A stretch of 22,964 nucleotides of DNA from Candidatus Pacearchaeota archaeon (lineage in GTDB: Archaea > Nanobdellota > Nanobdellia > Pacearchaeales > GW2011-AR1), in the NCBI GenBank assembly GCA_016176815.1, contig JACOWL010000033.1, forward strand, positions 1 to 22,964, given 5' to 3'. The notes below the pieces were generated by a model, which saw only the letters and a list, made by a program, of their open reading frames with translations, did no database searches and had not been told where the DNA came from. Positions 1-7,359 of this stretch are shown piece by piece. The position numbers and the translations under genes were made by a program. Position 1 is the stretch's first letter. Each line of letters starts with the position of its first letter.

Positions 1-1160
1 CCTTTATTAGTTTTGTATTTTATTTTTCTTTTATCCAGAACATTTTTCAAAGCTTTTTCTGCTTTATCCCAAATTTCGTCTGAACCAATTCTTTTTTCAG
101 GACGGGTGGAAAGTTCAATTGAATATTCAAATTTAAATTTTGAATAAATTAAATCAACTAAATCAATTACTTTTGAAATTTCTTCTTCTAATTGTTTTTC
201 AGCGCAAAAAATATGAGCATCGTCCTGAGTGAATTGGATGACTCTGAATAATCCTCCCAAGACTCCCGATAATTCCTGACGATGAACAATTCCGAATTCT
301 CCCGCTTTCAACGGCAAATCTTTATAGCTTTTTGGAGAATTTTTATAGACGAGTAATCCACCGGGGCAATTCATCGGCTTCACAGCAAAATCTCTTTTTT
401 CATATTCGCTTAAAAAAATATTTTCCTTGTATTTTTCCCAGTGTCCTGAAATCTGCCATAATTTTTTGTCTAAAATTTGCGGAGTTGCTATTTCCTGATA
501 GCCGGAGCTTTTCATTAGCTCTCTTTCAAAATTAATTAATTCGTTTCTGATAATCAGTCCGCTATTGTGCCAAAAAACCATTCCGGGAGCAACTTCATTA
601 AATGAAAATAAATTCATCTGCTTTCCGAGAATTCTGTGGTCATTTTCCTTTAATTTTGAAGTGTCCAATTTTGATTTTGAAATTTCTCTCAACAATTGTT
701 CGGGATTATATTTTTCTGCTTCTTTTCCAATGCTCTCTAATTTTATTTCCCGCGATAATTCAGACAAAGGATGTCCCTTAACTTTTAATTCAAATTCTTT
801 GTAATACCCAAACGGCGCGCGGGTAACTTTGAATTTTTCTTTTTTTAATTGCTCTTCAGCTTTTATTAAAATTTCCTGCGCGATTTGGGGAGAGCTTAAC
901 TCTTTAGACAAATGAGCATAAGGATAAAGAACAATATTTTTTGCATTCACTTGTTTTGCAATATCTTTAATATTTTCAATATATTTTTCAACAATTTTAT
1001 TTACATCTGCATCGCTTTTTTCAACTGCTGTCAAAACAACCAAAGCGTCTTTTACTTCCTGCCCCTGCAATTCTTTTTCAGGTAAATCAGCAATGCTTTT
1101 CAGAGCTTTTTTCAATGGCTTGAATTTTATATAATCAACGTGTAAGTTTAGGGTTTTCAT
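1..1160 (-). CDS. thrS: Threonyl-tRNA synthetase, archaeal type (partial; C-terminus off the window)
   Basis: Charges tRNA-Thr with threonine in the cytoplasm. The frame is open from the ATG at 1160 through base 1, giving 386 residues with no stop, so roughly the last third is missing beyond the left edge. Residues 1-140 match the archaeal-specific editing domain (start MKTLNLHVDYIKFKP) rather than the bacterial TGS-type N-terminus. The class II catalytic core follows: KPMNCPGG at about 261-268 carries the Cys expected to bind the active-site zinc, and motif 2 with the flanking FTQDDAHIFC lies at about 293-319. The start overlaps the trpS stop by 4 bases (ATGA), so the two synthetases are almost certainly one translationally coupled transcript. 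Domain order is read directly; the family assignment is very secure. Confidence 0.96.
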   Translation of the reverse strand, partial: MKTLNLHVDYIKFKPLKKALKSIADLPEKELQGQEVKDALVVLTAVEKSDADVNKIVEKYIENIKDIAKQVNAKNIVLYPYAHLSKELSSPQIAQEILIKAEEQLKKEKFKVTRAPFGYYKEFELKVKGHPLSELSREIKLESIGKEAEKYNPEQLLREISKSKLDTSKLKENDHRILGKQMNLFSFNEVAPGMVFWHNSGLIIRNELINFERELMKSSGYQEIATPQILDKKLWQISGHWEKYKENIFLSEYEKRDFAVKPMNCPGGLLVYKNSPKSYKDLPLKAGEFGIVHRQELSGVLGGLFRVIQFTQDDAHIFCAEKQLEEEISKVIDLVDLIYSKFKFEYSIELSTRPEKRIGSDEIWDKAEKALKNVLDKRKIKYKTNK

Positions 1161-2266
1161 TTTCCAAAGATTTTATCAACCTCCTTCTTCGTTTTCTCCA
1201 ATTTTTTCTGATGTTCCTTCAAAAAAGAATTTATTTTTTCAATTAAATATTTTTTTAATTCGCTTGTAAGCATTTTTCCAGAGCGGTAATCTTTTTCTAT
1301 TTGCGCAAGTTTTTTGTCATCAGATTCAAAAAAGAATTTTAGATATTGAAACGAAACATCAATGTCAGGATTTCCTCCAAGTTTTCTGTGCTCTTCAAGA
1401 GTGTCTTTTCCGCCGGAAAAAGCATATTTATTGATTTTATTTTTTACTTCTTCAGGGCTGTCAGAAAGCGAGATGAAGGAATTTGGATTTGACGATGACA
1501 TTTTTCCGCCATTTAAGCCGGGCATAAATAAAGTATAAATTGAACTTATCTGAGTGAATTTTGGAATTTTTATTCTTTGTGAAATATCCCTCGCTAATCT
1601 TATATGCGGGTCCTGGTCAATACCTACTGGAATTATAATTGGACACTCGCCCTCAAATTCAGGAAGCTGTGGATGAAGCATATCTGAAGCCTGCAATAGC
1701 GAAGACAACATTTTTCCGGGCGATATTTCCCCATAAACTGCTTTGAATTCATTAAAGGTAATGTGCCTTGCTAAAATATTTTGCAGACGATAATATGCAT
1801 TTGATTTTTCTGCATTTTTGCTTCTTTCAGATTGAAAATAAAAATCGCATTTTTTTAAATCAAGCCCGCCTGCAATATAGTTTGATAAATATTCTTTGGC
1901 AATTTTTTTGCTTTCTTCTAAGCTTTGCCCTCGCGCATTATACGCTTCCAAGTCAGCAACAGCAATATAAATTTTTGCTCCAAGTTTCTGAAAAAAAATC
2001 ATCTGGTTTATAATCATTAAATGTCCAAGATGGCATTTTCCCGTGGGCATTAATCCGGTCATCATAACGAATTTATTTTTATTTTTAATAGCTTCAAGAA
2101 TTTTTTGAATATCCCGGTGCGCAAAAATTATTTTTCGTCTATATGCAGTTTCTTCATTGAAAATTTTTGGAAGTTCTTTTAAATGAGACAACCCAAATTC
2201 TTTAATTAATTTTCCATAATTAATATCCCCGGAAACTTCCCAGGGATTAAATATCTCTTTTTGCAT
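1157..2266 (-). CDS. trpS: Tryptophanyl-tRNA synthetase, archaeal/eukaryotic type
   Basis: Class I synthetase that charges tRNA-Trp. The 369-residue protein has the HIGH-type motif as HLGH at 79-82 (in PTGKCHLGH), the Trp-specific GIDQDPH at 215-221, and the KMSKS loop as KMSSS at 255-259. AFSGG near 282-286 and GGNPDIDVSFQYL near 297-309 are also typical of archaeal/eukaryotic TrpRS, and the length fits that family. The ATG at 2266 has a TATA-like stretch centred about 24 bases upstream, consistent with a leaderless message. It is the first gene of a two-gene unit with thrS, overlapping it by 4 bases. No oddities. Confidence 0.96.
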   Translation of the reverse strand: MQKEIFNPWEVSGDINYGKLIKEFGLSHLKELPKIFNEETAYRRKIIFAHRDIQKILEAIKNKNKFVMMTGLMPTGKCHLGHLMIINQMIFFQKLGAKIYIAVADLEAYNARGQSLEESKKIAKEYLSNYIAGGLDLKKCDFYFQSERSKNAEKSNAYYRLQNILARHITFNEFKAVYGEISPGKMLSSLLQASDMLHPQLPEFEGECPIIIPVGIDQDPHIRLARDISQRIKIPKFTQISSIYTLFMPGLNGGKMSSSNPNSFISLSDSPEEVKNKINKYAFSGGKDTLEEHRKLGGNPDIDVSFQYLKFFFESDDKKLAQIEKDYRSGKMLTSELKKYLIEKINSFLKEHQKKLEKTKKEVDKIFGK

Positions 2267-2282
2267 GAATAATTGAGTGGAG

Positions 2283-2295
2283 AGTTATTTTTAAA
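2283..2295 (-). promoter_or_regulatory. TATA-like box for trpS-thrS
   Basis: On the minus strand this reads GTTTAAAAATAAC, centred about 24 bases upstream of the trpS ATG. The spacing fits archaeal transcription starting at or next to the start codon. Confidence 0.5.
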
Positions 2296-2317
2296 CTTTA
2301 CAGAATAGCATAAGAAT

Positions 2318-2325
2318 ATTTATAA
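2318..2325 (+). promoter_or_regulatory. TATA box for the 2348 gene
   Basis: TTTATAAA inside ATATTTATAAAG, centred about 27 bases upstream of the ATG at 2348. This spacing predicts a leaderless or near-leaderless mRNA. It is divergent from the trpS promoter. Confidence 0.6.
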
Positions 2326-2347
2326 AGAGAATCTTATTGATTTTAAG

Positions 2348-4336
2348 ATGGCAAAAAGAGCAATTTTCTTATTAATTTTTGCAATTTTTCTTATATCATT
2401 TGCAAGCGCAGAAATAATTATCCACGATCAGCCAAATTCGGTTTATAATTTAGGAGACACTTTAACAATTTCTGCGACAGTAAAATCTCTTGTAAGCGCA
2501 ACAGATGTTCTTTATATGGACTTAATCTGTGAAGGCCAATCAATAAATTTTTATAAAAATGGCATTAGTCTTTCTTCAGGAGGAGAAAAAAAAGTTGAAG
2601 CTTCATTAATTTTTACAAAAAATTTAATCGGTGAAATTAAAGGAAAATGCAAAGTAAAAGGAACTTTCAAAGGAGATTATGTTTTAACAAATGAATTCAG
2701 CGTCTCAGATAAGATAACAATTATTCCTGAATCAAACAACACAATTTTTACTCCGGGAGTTCCGGCTTTAATAAAAGGAAGCGCGCTAAATGAAAATGGG
2801 GATCCTGCAAATGGATTTATTGACCTTAAAGTTGTTGAAGGAGAATCAAGTTTATTAAGCAAACACGATACAATAAATAACGGCTTTTTTTCAATTAATG
2901 TAATTTTCCCGGAAGATATCAAAGCCGGAAGATATTTATTAGAACTGAGCGCATATGAAGAAGAGCCTGGAGAGATAGTTAATGAAAAAACAAATTTGGG
3001 TTTTACAGCATATAACATAGATGTAACTCAGGTTCCGACAAGCTTGGAACTTATTCTTGACAAGGAAGTAGTTCCCGGAACAAATGCAAAAATAAAAACA
3101 ATCCTGCATGACCAAACAGGAAAAAATATAGACGCAGCCGCAAAAATAACAATTAAAGACGATGAAAAAAAAATAATAGAGCAGACTGAAAAAGCTACAG
3201 ATAATTATTTAGAAATTCCAATTAAATATAACCAGAAATCTTCAGTATGGGAAGTTAGCGCTGAATTTAACGGCTTAACAGCTGAATCAACTTTTTTTAT
3301 TCAGGAAAAAAAAGATGTTAATGTTTCATTAGTAAATAATACTTTAATAATAACTAACGTTGGAAATGTTCCTTATGACGCCCCTCTAACAATAAAAATA
3401 GGAGAGCAGGAAGTTTTTGTGGATACAAATCTAAAAGTTGATGAAAGCAAAAAATATTCGCTGACTGCTCCGGATGGAGAATATCAGATATCTGTTTTGG
3501 AAGAAGGGGGGGATGTTTATACTCTAAGCTCTTTTTTAACGGGAAGAGTAATAGGCGCTAAAGAAAAAAGGGGGATAAGGGGATTTTTTTCATTTGCCTG
3601 GATTTTTATTATTTTAATTTTGGGTTATGCAGCGTATATGTTTTTTAAGAAACAGCATAAAAAATCTTTTTTTGGATTTATGCCTTCTTCATTTGCAAAA
3701 AAAGAAAAGCCAATGATGATGGCTGGCGTTGAACTTCCTTTAAAAAATTCTTCTAAATTAAAATCAAAAAGTCCTTTAGTCGTTGCTTTGTCAATAAAAG
3801 GGGACCAGCAAAAAACCACCGCAGTCTGCCTGCATGTTAAAAATTTAAGAGAAATACAGAAAACAAAAGGAGACACTGAAAAAATTCTTCAGAGAGCAAT
3901 TGATTTTGCCGAAGACAACAAAGCTATGACTTATGAGAATCAGGATTATCTTTTCTTTGTTCTGGCTCCTTTAAAAACAAAAACTTTTAAAAATGAAACA
4001 ACCGCGTTGAAAATTGCGCAGGGAATAAAAAATTCTTTGACAGAGCAAAATAGATTATTCAAGCAAAGAATAAATTTTGGGATTTCTATAAACAACGGGC
4101 AGATAATTATAAAAAAAGAGGGAGAGTCGGCAAAATTCATGAGTATGGGAAAGTTTATCGGCAATTCTAAAAGATTAACCTCATTTGGAGAGGAGATTAT
4201 TTTTTCCAAGGAAGTTGCAGAAGCTCTGAAAACAGAAATAAAAGCGGAGCAAATTGCAGGCGAGAGCGACGCATATCATATAAAAGAAATTAAAAAATAC
4301 GGCACTCCTGAAAATAAAAAAATACGGCACTCCTGA
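2348..4336 (+). CDS. Membrane protein: secreted beta domains, one TM, degenerate cyclase-homology domain
   Basis: 662 residues. A signal peptide (residues 1-21, ending FASAE) is followed by a large extracellular part (22-410) that looks like several Ig/CARDB-like beta domains. One TM helix lies at about 412-433, then a Lys-rich linker, then a cytoplasmic domain at about 478-645. That domain resembles the class III adenylyl/guanylyl cyclase fold: YLFFVLAPL, then FGISINNGQIIIK, then MGKFIGNSKRLTSFGEEIIF resembling the late GDxVNxAARL...GEI region. The metal-binding aspartates expected near its start are not visible, so it is probably a non-catalytic sensor or scaffold (inference). The 3' end is altered: a 25-bp tandem duplication at 4298-4347 shifts the frame and replaces the original tail with IRHS; the old frame runs on to a TAA at 4392-4394. 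It has its own TATA box. Function unknown. Confidence 0.85.
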   Translation: MAKRAIFLLIFAIFLISFASAEIIIHDQPNSVYNLGDTLTISATVKSLVSATDVLYMDLICEGQSINFYKNGISLSSGGEKKVEASLIFTKNLIGEIKGKCKVKGTFKGDYVLTNEFSVSDKITIIPESNNTIFTPGVPALIKGSALNENGDPANGFIDLKVVEGESSLLSKHDTINNGFFSINVIFPEDIKAGRYLLELSAYEEEPGEIVNEKTNLGFTAYNIDVTQVPTSLELILDKEVVPGTNAKIKTILHDQTGKNIDAAAKITIKDDEKKIIEQTEKATDNYLEIPIKYNQKSSVWEVSAEFNGLTAESTFFIQEKKDVNVSLVNNTLIITNVGNVPYDAPLTIKIGEQEVFVDTNLKVDESKKYSLTAPDGEYQISVLEEGGDVYTLSSFLTGRVIGAKEKRGIRGFFSFAWIFIILILGYAAYMFFKKQHKKSFFGFMPSSFAKKEKPMMMAGVELPLKNSSKLKSKSPLVVALSIKGDQQKTTAVCLHVKNLREIQKTKGDTEKILQRAIDFAEDNKAMTYENQDYLFFVLAPLKTKTFKNETTALKIAQGIKNSLTEQNRLFKQRINFGISINNGQIIIKKEGESAKFMSMGKFIGNSKRLTSFGEEIIFSKEVAEALKTEIKAEQIAGESDAYHIKEIKKYGTPENKKIRHS

Positions 4337-4347
4337 AAATAAAAAAT
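4298..4347 (+). repeat. 25-bp tandem duplication that frameshifts the 2348 gene
   Basis: The unit starting TACGGCACTCCTGAAAAT occurs at 4298 and again at 4323, exactly 25 bases apart. Because 25 is not a multiple of 3, the first copy is read as YGTPENKK in frame while the second is read as IRHS and a stop. In the second copy's frame the YGTPENKK reading returns and continues FVDDLVRKWDKENKK to a stop at 4392-4394, clearly the original C-terminus. Confidence 0.85.
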
Positions 4348-4614
4348 TTGTGGATGATTTAGTAAGGAAATGGGATAAGGAGAACAAAAAATAAAAAATT
4401 ATTCTAAGATAGCAATTTTCTTATTGTTTCTATTTTTATTTTTTTTAGGCATTCAGTAACCCGCCCAGTTGTTCTAAACAGCTTTAATTATATATTTAAT
4501 TTTCATAAATAAAACCTTTCTTGGACAACATTTTAATCAATCCGAGCAATTTATTGCGAGCAAATTTAACATTCAGAAAAAATATTATGAAAATTCGGGA
4601 TATATAAAAACAAA

Positions 4615-4627
4615 CATTTAAATATAA
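4615..4627 (+). promoter_or_regulatory. TATA-like box of the MazEF-like operon
   Basis: CATTTAAATATAA, centred about 25 bases upstream of the ATG at 4646, so transcription should start at or near that ATG. The 16-bp palindrome begins immediately downstream. Confidence 0.5.
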
Positions 4628-4643
4628 ATAAGATTAATCTTAT
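4628..4643. promoter_or_regulatory. Perfect 16-bp palindrome, likely antitoxin operator
   Basis: ATAAGATTAATCTTAT equals its own reverse complement. It ends two bases before the antitoxin ATG and sits between the TATA-like box and the predicted transcription start. AbrB-fold antitoxins commonly bind palindromes in their own promoters, so autorepression by blocking polymerase is the simplest reading (inference). Confidence 0.65.
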
Positions 4644-4645
4644 CT

Positions 4646-4864
4646 ATGCAAATTGATACAACTAAAATGAGTTCAAGAGGACAAGTAGTAATTCCTATTG
4701 AAATGCGTAAAGGTATTAATGAAGGGGATAAATTAATTATAATTAAAAGAGATAATGAAATAATTTTGAAAAAATCTCTTCCTGAGACTGCATTGTGGTC
4801 AGAAAAATCTCTAGCAAAAACCTGGCTTACTAAAGAAGAGGATGAAGCGTGGAAAGACTTGTAA
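4646..4864 (+). CDS. AbrB/MazE-like antitoxin
   Basis: 72 residues. The N-terminal swapped-hairpin AbrB (SpoVT/MazE) DNA-binding domain is recognisable from SSRGQVVIPIEMRKGI through the GDKLIII strand and ends near residue 45. The acidic, amphipathic C-terminal tail (46-72, with WSEKSLAKTW and EEDEAWKDL) is where antitoxins of this type wrap the toxin. The role inferred is neutralising the toxin encoded next and repressing the operon through the palindrome just upstream. The toxin reading frame starts inside its last codons (16-base overlap), typical of toxin-antitoxin coupling. A second possible start (M8) exists, but the promoter spacing favours the ATG at 4646. Confidence 0.88.
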   Translation: MQIDTTKMSSRGQVVIPIEMRKGINEGDKLIIIKRDNEIILKKSLPETALWSEKSLAKTWLTKEEDEAWKDL

Positions 4865-5181
4865 AGGGAGACGTTGTAGTTCTCGATTTTCCTTTTTCTA
4901 ATTTGTTGCAAGTTAAAAGAAGACCTGCTTTAATTATTAAAATTCCAAAAGGAGAAGACATGATAGTTAGTCAAATAACAGGAAAATCACAAGAATCTTC
5001 TGTTGAAATTTCAATTAACAAAAAAGATTTTAAAGAAGGCGGATTAAAAATAGATAGTTATCTCAGATTAGACAAAATTTTTTCAGTTGAAAAATCTTTA
5101 ATAATATACAAAATAGGTTCATTAAAACACGAAAAATTTAAAGACATCTTAGAGAAAATTTGCAACTTTTTAAAAAGTTAA
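4849..5181 (+). CDS. MazF/PemK-like toxin (mRNA interferase)
   Basis: 110 residues. The N-terminus KGDVVVLDFPFSNLLQVKRR followed by PALII is the hallmark of the MazF/PemK/CcdB fold, and the length is usual for the family. MazF proteins are ribosome-independent, sequence-specific endoribonucleases held inactive by the antitoxin. The start is a GTG at 4849 inside the antitoxin gene; no better start lies between it and the conserved KGD. The gene ends 22 bases before the convergent membrane protein gene at 5204. The family is secure; activity and target sequence are not visible. Confidence 0.88.
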   Translation: MERLVKGDVVVLDFPFSNLLQVKRRPALIIKIPKGEDMIVSQITGKSQESSVEISINKKDFKEGGLKIDSYLRLDKIFSVEKSLIIYKIGSLKHEKFKDILEKICNFLKS

Positions 5182-5203
5182 TATTCAGAAAGACCCAAAT
5201 AAT

Positions 5204-5986
5204 TTATTTTTCATCATCTTTCCTCTCAAACCAGTGTTCAATCTTCAGCCCGATTATTATTAATTCCCAAAAAATTCCTATTCCAATTAAAATTGCTCCA
5301 ATAATAAATCCTGTTAAGAAAACAGAATTTGCTTTGTTGAAAAAGACTAATGCAATTGAACTTAAATCAAAAGGAATGCCTGAAGCTAAACTTGACACAG
5401 CAAATTTTGCGATTCCAGAGAGCGCAAGCAGAGGTAAAAATCCGGCAATCAGCAATGCTCCAATAAGAATTGGAAAATTATTTTTCTTTTCAACTAACAA
5501 AAATATTAAAACAGCTAATAGAAGAGAAACAATCAAAAAAGTATAAAATTGTTTTTTCCAAAAATCTTTTGCATGCTGGGAAATTATAAACAAGGGGGTT
5601 TCAGATTTAAAACACTCTAAAAATCCGCATTCATATTTTTTTAAATAATATCTGTCAATTAAAATCTCAGATTCTACATTAATTATTTCGTCAGTGCCTT
5701 CAGAGATTACTTCGCAGGGAATTACAAAAGTATAATTAGTTGTTTCATCATTGAACGCGTAATCCTGGGTTGTTTTGCAGTGAGTTTGCAAAATTTCCAC
5801 TTGTTCATCAATTATGGTTTTATTAACTTCATTTACAACAAATTCTTTAACAAAAGATTTAATCTGTGGTTTAATTATTTCATACTTTAGAGAATAATTT
5901 AAAGTTGCAAAAATTCCTAAAACTAATAAAGAAATTAAAAGCAATACAGAAATAAAAACAAGCAAAGAACCTCTTATGAAATTCAT
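5204..5986 (-). CDS. Four-TM membrane protein, unknown function, in operon with htpX
   Basis: 260 residues, not recognised as a named family. One N-terminal TM helix (about 5-30) is followed by an extracytoplasmic loop (about 31-145) with three cysteines in CKTT, YECGF and LECF contexts and an NYT sequon. Three more TM helices lie at about 147-165, 171-192 and 218-245, followed by a short charged tail ending RKDDEK. Only one base separates its ATG (5986) from the htpX stop (5988-5990), so the two are co-transcribed. A role with HtpX in membrane protein quality control is possible but is only inference from position. Confidence 0.8.
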   Translation of the reverse strand: MNFIRGSLLVFISVLLLISLLVLGIFATLNYSLKYEIIKPQIKSFVKEFVVNEVNKTIIDEQVEILQTHCKTTQDYAFNDETTNYTFVIPCEVISEGTDEIINVESEILIDRYYLKKYECGFLECFKSETPLFIISQHAKDFWKKQFYTFLIVSLLLAVLIFLLVEKKNNFPILIGALLIAGFLPLLALSGIAKFAVSSLASGIPFDLSSIALVFFNKANSVFLTGFIIGAILIGIGIFWELIIIGLKIEHWFERKDDEK

Positions 5987-5987
5987 T

Positions 5988-6866
5988 TTACATTCTCTTC
6001 AAAACTTCAATTCTCTTATTTATATCCGGATGAGTTGAACCCAAATTTTTAAAAGGATTTGCAAAAAATAAAGGCGCAACGGCTTTGCTAATTTTCTTTT
6101 CAGGAGGAGCATGCTCATTTTTTATTTTCTCCAAAGCTTTAATCAATCCCTCCGGATAACGGGTAAATTTTACGGCCGTTGCATCAGCGCCATACTCTCT
6201 TTTTCTTGAAATTGACATTTGAACAAGCCAGACAACAATCGGCGCAAGAATTGCCAGAGCAATTCCGATTATTATAAAAATTGCATTTTTCTTGTCTCCG
6301 CCTCTGCCCCCTGAAAAAAACAAGCTTCTTAAAAAAATTTGGGAAATAATTGCAATCATTCCTACTAATATTGCTGTAAGAGTCATATAACGAATATCAT
6401 AATTTCCGACGTGTCCCAATTCGTGGGCTAAAACTCCTTCTAATTCGCGCCTGTCTAATTTATTTAAAGCCCCTTCAGTTACACAGACAACCGCTTTTTT
6501 TGGATTTCTTCCGGAAGCAAAAGCATTAATTTGCTGTGAAGGCATAACATAAAGTTTTGGCATTGGAAGTCCTGAAGCAAGAGTCAATCCTTCAACTAAA
6601 TCAAAAAATATTTTATGTTTTTCCCGAGACGCTGGTTTCGCTCCAACTGAAGCAATTGCAATTTTGTGCGAGTTATAATAACCAATCATAATATAAAAAA
6701 TTGAAAAGATAATTGCAATAATCATTATAAAAGAAAAATAAACTGGATCAAACGCCATAGAGATTACATAACCGAGCGCAACTATAAAGACGACAACAAT
6801 CAGCATCAAGAAAAAAGATTTCCATTTATTTCCTGAAATTTGGTCTCTGAAATCAATGCGTTGCAT
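5988..6866 (-). CDS. htpX: HtpX-like membrane zinc metalloprotease (M48)
   Basis: 292 residues. TM helices lie at about 17-35 and 42-62, the zinc motif HELGH at 148-152 and further TM helices at about 163-182 and 195-217; the third zinc ligand is probably E224 in SRKREYGADATA. The conserved region PMPKLYVMPSQQINAFASGR precedes the active site as in M48B proteases. HtpX degrades damaged membrane proteins with its active site on the cytoplasmic side. A TATA-like stretch is centred about 24 bases before the ATG at 6866. It heads a two-gene unit with the 5204 membrane protein. LemA, the usual genomic neighbour of HtpX, lies about 3.3 kb away at 10117, separated by accessory genes. Confidence 0.95.
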   Translation of the reverse strand: MQRIDFRDQISGNKWKSFFLMLIVVVFIVALGYVISMAFDPVYFSFIMIIAIIFSIFYIMIGYYNSHKIAIASVGAKPASREKHKIFFDLVEGLTLASGLPMPKLYVMPSQQINAFASGRNPKKAVVCVTEGALNKLDRRELEGVLAHELGHVGNYDIRYMTLTAILVGMIAIISQIFLRSLFFSGGRGGDKKNAIFIIIGIALAILAPIVVWLVQMSISRKREYGADATAVKFTRYPEGLIKALEKIKNEHAPPEKKISKAVAPLFFANPFKNLGSTHPDINKRIEVLKRM

Positions 6867-6883
6867 AAAAGAAAAAGCAAATG

Positions 6884-6896
6884 AATATTTTTAAGG
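6884..6896 (-). promoter_or_regulatory. TATA-like box of htpX
   Basis: On the minus strand CCTTAAAAATATT, centred about 24 bases upstream of the htpX ATG; leaderless spacing. Confidence 0.45.
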
Positions 6897-6918
6897 TTAA
6901 CTAAAGATAAATTTCAAT

Positions 6919-7311
6919 TTACGCTGCTTTTTTTAATTCTTGTTTTAAATAATTTGACAAATTTTTTATTTTCTTTTTTTGATTATCATTTAATTTTCCG
7001 GCAATAAATTTGTCAAATCTAAAATCAATTCCTCTGGAAATCTGATAACCTCTAAATTGAACATAATTTAAAATATGGCTTTTTCTCAGAGTATCAATAC
7101 CTTCACCAAGTTTTTTTGAATACGGCATAACTCCATTTTTATCAAAAGGATAATTTTTAAACAAATTCTGGTATTTAGATTTTAAACTTGCTTTATAAAA
7201 AGCCAAACTTAAATCGTCCTCGCTCTCAAATAAGAAAGGGTTCTTTGGAAATTTATTTAAAACACAGACTAAGAGTTCATCTCCAACCAAAATATATTCT
7301 TGACTTTTCAT
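6919..7311 (-). CDS. Hypothetical protein
   Basis: 130 residues, no recognised family. It is mixed alpha/beta and basic, with no signal peptide or TM helix, so it is probably cytoplasmic. The first half contains YILVGDELLVCVLNKF and a Phe/Tyr-rich middle; the last 35 residues are a Lys-rich helix ending LKQELKKAA. The stretch around residues 60-95 could be a small nucleic-acid-binding unit, but that is a guess. It lies 48 bases downstream of the M23 peptidase gene on the same strand and has only a poorly spaced TATA-like sequence of its own, so it may be co-transcribed with the peptidase. Confidence 0.65.
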   Translation of the reverse strand: MKSQEYILVGDELLVCVLNKFPKNPFLFESEDDLSLAFYKASLKSKYQNLFKNYPFDKNGVMPYSKKLGEGIDTLRKSHILNYVQFRGYQISRGIDFRFDKFIAGKLNDNQKKKIKNLSNYLKQELKKAA

Positions 7312-7359
7312 TGTTTCTTTAAATTATTTATTGATTGATGTATCTAAGATTATGCATGA

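Larger units (their letters stand above)
4395..4645. other. Intergenic region upstream of the MazEF-like pair
   Basis: No convincing gene. Directly after the original stop of the 2348 gene, about 4395-4460 read in the same frame gives a hydrophobic stretch (KIAIFLLFLFLFFLGIQ, then a stop) with no start codon; it may be a fossil signal peptide or TM segment. The last 30 bases hold the promoter and operator of the downstream gene. Confidence 0.4.

Noticed and set aside
332..804. Plus-strand open frames opposite thrS
   Set aside because: They lie antisense to a clear synthetase coding region and have no family signature.
1768..2013. Plus-strand open frame opposite trpS
   Set aside because: Shadow of trpS; no promoter or recognisable sequence.
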